Below, piece after piece: positions 57,322 through 64,000 of a DNA stretch of 64,000 nucleotides (positions are counted from its first letter, which is position 1; each line of letters begins with the position of its first letter). The notes below the pieces were generated by a model. The model did no database searches. It had not been told where the DNA came from and saw nothing but the letters and a program-made list of their open reading frames with translations. The translations under genes and the position numbers were made by a program. Source of the DNA: Mallotus nudiflorus (lineage: Eukaryota; Streptophyta; Magnoliopsida; Malpighiales; Euphorbiaceae); contig CANTUR010000066.1 of assembly GCA_947683625.1 (NCBI GenBank), positions 4,622,001 through 4,686,000 of the forward strand, read 5' to 3'.

Positions 57322-60050
57322 TATCATGACCTAAATCGGGGAGTCATGACCAACACTAGGGAATGAAAATTTTTTTGAATTCAAAACCCATAGCAAGCCT
57401 AAAAATAAAAACACATGTAAACATAATATAAAAATGCATCTAAATTAAAACTTTATCATTATAAAATGAAAACTTTATATCATAACCTAATAAAAATATC
57501 TTCATACAATATTCGAATACAAAATCTCTAACTAATACAACACACTACTACCATAATAACACTACTACTGCAGTGATTACTAAGATACAAGAAAACAACA
57601 GTTCAGTATTTACATAAATCAGCTCAATCGACATGTTCACTTAATTTCAAAATATTTCTCTTTTCCATTTTTGGACAGTAGACTGGCCTCAAGACACTAA
57701 GTCAATTGAGCTCCCGCAGTCTCACTATCAGCGTGATTGGCCCCTAGACACTAGGTTAATCGAGCTCCCGCAATCACACCACTCACACATAGCAAACCTC
57801 GATAATCAATTAATCAAGTCTCACATCAATAATTTCATAATATCAATCCTAAAAATATAATGCATTGGTGCTTACACAGTGCTAGTACAGCCCACTAGGT
57901 AGTACATTTTATTGCTATCCTTCAAATAAATCTTATAATTATTAAAAAATAATTAAGTCCATAATTTAAACATGGTAGCATCCATTTTTATGGCAATATA
58001 TCAAATACCAAAACATATATATAATCATTTAATAAAATAACTCATTTTAATTACATTATAAAAATATGGATGCTCACAAATATGTATTCTACATACAATG
58101 CATATATATGATAATAACTCACAATCGTGTATTCCTTTAAAAGAGATAGACTAGCCTGGTCTGGTAGGCCTTAGTCTCAGCGGAACTATAGAAAATAAAT
58201 AAATAATATTATTATTATTATTGAAATCCTAATTTTATACTTCTAGCAATTCTAATGATTGACTCAATCTAGGACACAACTTGACCAAAAATTAAAAATT
58301 CAGGATGAACCCGATGTCACGTTTTACGAGAATTCTATCAAAATTTTGGTAGTCCTCTATAAAATAGACATCTCTCTTCTAAAAATAGAGTCGATGCTAC
58401 ACGCAAACATACTTCAACATTCTCAAAAGCATAACTTCTTAGGTACATAATTTGCTCAACCGAACACCAAAATAAAAAAATAAAAAAATAAAACATTAAA
58501 ATCCATAAAAATCAATAAAATACATCAATACAATTTATTTGAATAAAAAAATATTAAAGATAATTTATCTTCAAATTTAATTTAATAAAATCTCAAACAG
58601 AGTTAAATAATATTAATAAAAATTTCATTTTTCAAATATTCAAAATTAAATAGCATAAAGTACAATTAATTATTTAAATTACTCAATTATATAATAAAAA
58701 TGGCTAAAAATCCATTTTAATCATAAAAGTAATTATTAGCTATTATTTGAGTAAAATTTTGAAAATTATTATTAATTAACTAAAAATAGTATATAATTCA
58801 TAAAAATTATTTTAATACTATTTATTATTCAAAAATTATCCAAAAGATACTGATTAACAATAATTTCAATTAAAATGCAAAATTTACTAATTTTCCAAAA
58901 ATTACCATAATATTAAATATTTTCCAAAAATTAACCAAAATTACTATAAATTCGTAAAAATTTATTTTCTCATTTTTAAAACTTAATTTTCATATTAAAT
59001 GTACATATTAACATTATTATCAATAAAAATCATATAATTAATAAATTTTACCTTATTTTTCAAAAATACAATTATATATATAAACTAAATAAATTCATAA
59101 TTAAAAATCTAAAATTAATTTAACCAAAATTCCTTCACAAACCATAATCAAAATAATTCAATCAATTTTCTAAAAATATAAAACTTTTCTAGCGTTGGTC
59201 ACAGGAACAGTGACTCACCGGAAAATAAAAATCCAAATTCTTCAAATAATTTAGAAAAATCAAACAAAAATATATTTAGGTAGCTCTTGATGCACATAAC
59301 CATATTGCCAAAGGAATTAAGTATAAATCAAACCAGATCAAGCTCAACCAAAATCAAAACCTAAATTGACCTAAACTAAAACTTGAGTATAAAATAATTA
59401 CCGGACATCCTAAGCTCGAAGTGATCAAAGATTCAGCTTGCTCGAACCAAAAGGAGTCAAACGAGCCCGAAACCACAAGCTCTCTCCATCAAAAACTGTC
59501 ACCGGCAATTCTTCTGGTAGCAGCTGCATTGATAGAAAAATAGGGGTTTGAGCTTGTTGTTGATGGCATAAAGGGAAGGAAAGAGGGGAGGTTATGTGTG
59601 TGTAGTGATGGTGGCTGGAGGTGGCTTGGGCGGTGGCATTGCTTGTTTTTGTAAATTGCAGAAAGAAAGAAGGAGAAAGGAAAGAGCAGGAAAGGGGGAG
59701 GGAAAGGGAAGAGAGAGAGGAAGAAAAAACTTTTGTGTTTATATATGACTGGAGCTGGCTTGGGTGGTGGCATTGCTTGTTTTTGCAAATTGCAAAATGA
59801 AAGAAGGAGAAAGGAAAAAGAAGGAAAGAGGGAGGTGTATATATATATATATAATAACAATAATAATATTTTTAAATAATATATAACAATAAATTAAACT
59901 TTTAAATCTCGATTTAATATTAATACCAATAATAAAATAAAATAAACACCAAAATAATCCAAATGTATAAAATTTAAAATCTTCATTAACACTATATATC
60001 TCATAATTTAGTTTAATATTTTACAAAAATATCATATTGTAATAAGTTCT

Positions 60051-60110
<60 letters not shown>

Positions 60111-60298
60111 ACAATAATAATATTTTTAAATAATATATAACAATAAATTAAACTTTTAAATCTCAATTTAATATTAATAACAATAATAAAATAAAATAAA
60201 CACCAAAATAATCCAAATATATAAAATTTAAAATCTTTATTAACATTGTATATCTCATAATTTAGTTTAATATTTTATAAAAATAACATATTGTAATA
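57322..60298. mobile_element. Solo LTR-like insertion, about 2.98 kb
   Basis: It interrupts a unit whose uninterrupted form is seen at 60600-60700 (GAGTAGTTCTTTTTTAAATT). Target duplication AGTTC is exact on both sides (57317-57321, 60299-60303). Ends read TATCATGACC and TTGTAATA, which are TG..CA with one G-to-A and one C-to-T change. No coding domain, PBS or PPT. Contains (TA)n at 60058-60106, a tandem duplication of about 200 bases (59856-60055 and 60105-60303) and a duplicated GTGGCATTGCTTGTTTTTG block at 59631 and 59767. The Pro/Phe/Ser-rich minus frame at 59489-59860 is low complexity. Confidence 0.7.
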
Positions 60299-60409
60299 AG
60301 TTCATTTTTAAATTAGGATGGAAGGAAGACCAAATAGATTTGTGGGTTTCACTTGCCTCATAAAAGATTCAATAAGTTGCTTTTGAACCCCATTTGCCAT
60401 ATAAGAGAT

Positions 60410-60640
60410 TCAATAATGATTGATGATGGAGTTGAGTGGTGATGGAATTAGTGGTGTTGAGCGGTGATGGTGGTGATGTTATGATGCTGGTGGTGGTGGT
60501 GATTGATGATGGTGCATATGGTGGTGTGTTGGGTAGTGCCGATGGTGATGGTGTTACGATGGTGCAGGTGGTGGTGGTAGTGTTTGATGCTAGGTAGTGG
60601 TGGTGGTTAGTTCTTTTTATTTTTGAGAGAGAGTAGTTCT
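60410..60640 (+). repeat. GGT/GAT triplet-rich minisatellite, second copy
   Basis: Near copy of 57080-57325, together with the downstream AAATTAGGATGGAATGAGG block that also flanks the first copy after the LTR insertion (60304-60330). The arrangement is therefore a tandem duplication of about 0.35-0.4 kb units, split later by the LTR. The minus-strand Thr/Ser/Pro frame 60369-60695 is a repeat by-product. Confidence 0.85.
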
Positions 60641-60719
60641 TTTTTAAATTAGGATGGAATGAGGAAGAAATAGATTTGTGGGTCCCACTTGCCATATAAG
60701 AGATTCAATAAATTGCTTT

Positions 60720-62085
60720 CGGACCCTGTTTGCCACATAGATGGGTGTTAATAGTTTTATAAATGGAAACAGACACTGTTTAATAGGATTTTTATATGAT
60801 GCAATTTTATAATGTTAAAGGTGTATTTGAGCCCTTAAAAACATTAATGGGTAATATGCAATTAGGTCAAAACATTGAGGAGATATTTTTACATTTTCCC
60901 TTTTTTTAATCATTAAAAACACCAAATTGAAAGCACCTAAAGATCAAGTTTTTGAGACCACAAAATAAAAACATAACTTAGATATTTAGTCAATGAAAGT
61001 ATAAACCAAAAATAATAGACAGTGAAATAAAATAAACTAGATGATCACTGATTCAATAGCATTGCTAAGGACTTGTCTGTTACCATAGCTGCTTTCGTAG
61101 AACACATACATCTTCTTAAACTTGCTTCTTCTATTGTCTTCTTCTTCTATAATGCAATATAACTATATCTTTGTTAATTTAATCAAAACTTCAAACAATA
61201 ATAAAGTGAATAAAAAGACAACAAAAAAAAAGCAAAAGAATCATAAAACAAAAAAAAATGAAAAAATAAAGTGAATTAAGCTGAGAAAATATAATAGTTA
61301 AAAGAAACTTGAAATGATATCCAAGGTGATGAAAGAAAAAGCTAAACAAAAAAGGAAAAAAGCAAACCTTATTATTTTACTATTGATTACTTTTTTTTTG
61401 AATGATACTATTGATTACTTAAGCTTGAAAATTTTATCAATAAACAAAAAATAATAATAATAAAATAAAATTAGAAACCACAAATAATAACAACAACACT
61501 ATAGAACCAGTCCTAAATTTCATAAAATTGAAACTAAATAAGAACATACTGGGAGGTAGCTACAGATTCTTCTTCGAGCTAGTTACAATGGTGACTACTT
61601 TAAGTCACTCATAATAAGCACAATGGTGCTTACACCGGTCACCATGATTATGAAATTGTTTAAACCCATTTCCAAATAGCAAAACCCCAAGTTATTCTGT
61701 CAAAAATTGAATCTAAAAAGACGATAATTTTGGGATACTGAGGGTTTATCATAGGGTGTCTTTAAAAAATTGCAATGTTTTTTTTAAAGACAAAAAATTG
61801 CAATGTTAAAACATCGATCTATATGGTTGTAAAAAACAAATTTGCTTTCTTATTCAAGTATTTTGTATCTATGAAGTAGTATAGGACTGAGCATTAGGTT
61901 ATTTTTGGAGATATGAAAACTAAATAAAAAAAATTTGGTAAAATGATGAGGGCAGATGGAATGTAAAGAGTGAGCAGTGGATGGTTTATAATGAAGAATA
62001 ATGGAAAATTGAGGGTTAGATGAAAGAAGAGCTAAAAGCAGACCGAAAATTTGGTTTTATTTTTTTATATATTTTTTAATTCTTA
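60720..62085. other. AT-rich DNA without recognised genes
   Basis: About 1.4 kb with no supported feature apart from a small local duplication, AAAAATTGCAATGTT at about 61767 and 61795. If the CACTA model is right this is its right subterminal part. Confidence 0.5.
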
Positions 62086-62323
62086 TTTAGGTTATAGAGG
62101 GAATTATCAAACAACATTAAAAGTTCCCTCTCTTTATTTTAGTAATGTGCGACCGCATTTATTAACAAACAGTGAAGAAAAATATAGCCAGCAAAATTTT
62201 ATTTTTATTTTTACTATCTTTAGCGGCCATTTAAAATTGTGGTCATAATTGGTGCATTCATTAGGATCATTTTATGTGTCTTTCACAAAATTATGGTCGC
62301 TAAAGGTCAGTTTTCTTGTAATG
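62086..62323 (-). mobile_element. CACTA-like terminal and subterminal sequence, right
   Basis: On the minus strand it starts CATTACAAGAAAACTGACC, one change from CACTA at base 3, and then matches 40108-40335 closely. The outer flank is the inverted copy of the flank left of 40108, which a simple single insertion would not give. Confidence 0.65.
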
Positions 62324-62618
62324 GGAATTGAAATTCTTCACAATCCTTAGTTAATCTTAATTAATGAACCTATTAATCTTGTAAATCCCATGTAATTCTA
62401 AATTATTGATTAATCTTTCTAAGTATTAACCAAATTCAATCCATAACCCTCAAGAAAGAACATTAAATCCCAACTCTCACTATGAATAAAATTCCTTAAA
62501 TCAAATTATAAATTTATTCACCCACTCCCGATTGGAATTTAACTCATTTATGATATATTTGCCTATAAGAAATTTTAATCAATGTTTATAGATCCATAAA
62601 GGTTTTGATCTATCAACC
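62324..62618 (-). repeat. Inverted copy of the SIRE flank
   Basis: Reverse complement of 39810-40107, ending with CAACC (62614-62618), the complement of the SIRE target duplication GGTTG. Confidence 0.87.
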
Positions 62619-64000
62619 TAAAAGCGTCCTAGAGGGGTGAATAGGACTATTAATAATAATAAGAAATTAAAAAGATTTGAACAAGAATTAAAAGAAATAT
62701 TGAGAAGGAAGAATGATGAACATAAGAATGATGAACATAAGAATGAATTTAAGGAGTTCAAATTCTCAATAATCCTATGTCTTCACCTAACTTATCCCCA
62801 AGTTAAGATTTTCAATCACCCACAATCTTATTCACTAGATTGAGATTACACAAGAGTTTTATGGCTCACTCTTACAACCTTACAACTTGAGTTTTCAATG
62901 CTCACTCAAAAACCAATTTACAAGTGTTTTTAAAGCTCACACTAAAACCAAATTCCCAAGTGTTTTAATGGTTAAACACTTAAACCAAATCCTTTAGAAT
63001 AGAATCTCACTTTCCATTTTCTTAACCTCAGAAAATAAAAGAATAAGAATTTCTATTCTAACACTCACCAACTCTCATAAGAGTATATAATAATAAAATG
63101 AATTTTAAAATAGTTTAGAGAGCTTAATTGAATACTTGAAAGTATGGAATGAATAAACAAGTTTCTTAACATCAAAATAATCTTCAAAGGTCATATTTAT
63201 ACTTGATAATTCAATTATATTTATTGGAAGCAATAATTTTGTTCCTAATAAAAACAAAGTCCATTTGAATGAAATTTAGACTTTTGAGCTGTATTTTGTC
63301 AAGTCCTTGTTAGGATATCATCAATCCTGGCCGGGACGAGTATTGAATAGCCATTACGAGCTGTTGTATTTGAAATTCTGCTTTGGTCCTAGTCAGGATA
63401 GCAATGTCCTGGTTAGGACTATCATGCCCAGAGCAGTGTCTTGATCAGGTCAATTGATCGGGATCGGTTATGCCATTTCTTGAGTTTTATGTAGAAATTT
63501 ATCTTCCTTGGTCCTGGTTGGGACTATCACAAGAATTGCACTTTTTTTTTGCAATTTAGTCCTTATGATGAGTCTGGTCAAATATAGTACTTATGATGAC
63601 TTTCCAGAATGATTTTTCTTTGATAGTTCATCATTATTTTGACTTCCAAATTACTCCTAACTTATACAAACTTAAAGCAAAAACATTACTTGCTCAAAAT
63701 TAGGTTTGTTAAGATCAAAATCAAGATTGATAACTTGATAAGGTTAACAATCTCCTCCTTTTTGAATTTGACAAACTTATTTTGTGTTTGATAAAAATAA
63801 TAAAAGGTAAAGTGTGTGATAGATAATAATTGTGATAACAATTATGATATTAAATAAAATCAAATATATTTCTTTATTTCTCCCCTTATGAATATGAACA
63901 TGATAAGAAATATAATTTTTTAATTTATTCTCAATGACAGAAATATAAAATATATCATATGAAAAATTATGGCCTTCCATAATAATAGTGTTAAAAACAT
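62619..64000 (-). mobile_element. Second SIRE-type element, 3' end, leaving the window
   Basis: The LTR occupies 62619-63749 on the minus strand (1131 bases). It is preceded on that strand by a PPT-like AAAAAGGAGGAGAT and by 3' UTR that matches 38620-38733. A short direct duplication GAATGATGAACATAA occurs within the LTR at about 62710-62740. Further internal sequence would lie beyond base 64000. Confidence 0.9.

Noticed and set aside
59489..60695. Minus-strand Ser/Pro/Phe-rich and Thr/Ser-rich proteins (59489-59860, 60369-60695)
   Set aside because: One lies in pyrimidine-rich LTR sequence with internal duplication, the other reads the triplet repeat in reverse.
40108..62323. Definite single CACTA transposon with target duplication
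   Set aside because: The 3 bases outside the two ends (TTT and GGA) do not match, and the outer flanks are mirror images; kept only as a hypothesis.

Overview
The window is AT-rich nuclear DNA from a dicot plant. Two TIR-NBS-LRR resistance genes (a class essentially absent from grasses), intron-split genes with GT..AG borders, and dense nested plant retroelements support this. The style of the TNL suggests a rosid, but the species cannot be fixed from sequence alone. Only one gene looks intact; most of the rest is duplicated, nested or decayed.

Bases 1-23140 form a large imperfect palindrome. Two TNL copies face away from each other: a five-exon gene on the + strand (15785-20686, about 1102 aa, open throughout) and a mirror copy on the - strand (11602-6656) with exons 1-4 of identical length and one in-frame stop in the TIR exon. 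The mirror symmetry runs through shared upstream DNA to a short unique centre near 13.5-14.5 kb. Each arm has private changes. The left arm has a 4.09-kb solo LTR with a 5-bp target duplication, a 1.06-kb fold-back in intron 1 and a 0.58-kb insertion. The right arm has a 0.48-kb replacement. A third copy of the upstream segment, without a gene, lies at 51606-52490.

Bases 23141-40107 are retrotransposon territory. A decayed Ty3/gypsy element carries LTRs at 23731 and 28223, with a LINE ORF1 scrap inside. Next to it is a complete but dead SIRE/Maximus-type Ty1/copia element (29586-39809) with LTRs, PBS, gag, protease, integrase, RT, RNase H, an envelope-like extra ORF behind a possible internal promoter, PPT and a 5-bp target duplication.

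Bases 40108-62323 are bounded by CACTA-like termini. They hold scraps of three host genes (a POB1-like BTB/BACK exon, a VQ-motif protein, an aldo-keto reductase), a decayed second copia element, a triplet-repeat minisatellite split by a 2.98-kb solo LTR, and a broken endogenous caulimovirid (about 43.3-51.1 kb, - strand). The viral block has circularly permuted gene order, sits between two inverted copies of a host intron, and is itself hit by a 1.97-kb solo LTR. The outermost part (62324-64000) is an inverted copy of 38.6-40.1 kb, including the SIRE 3' LTR and its flank, so a second palindrome encloses this block.

Functionally, the + strand TNL is the only strong candidate for an active protein-coding gene; everything else is mobile, viral or pseudogenic.
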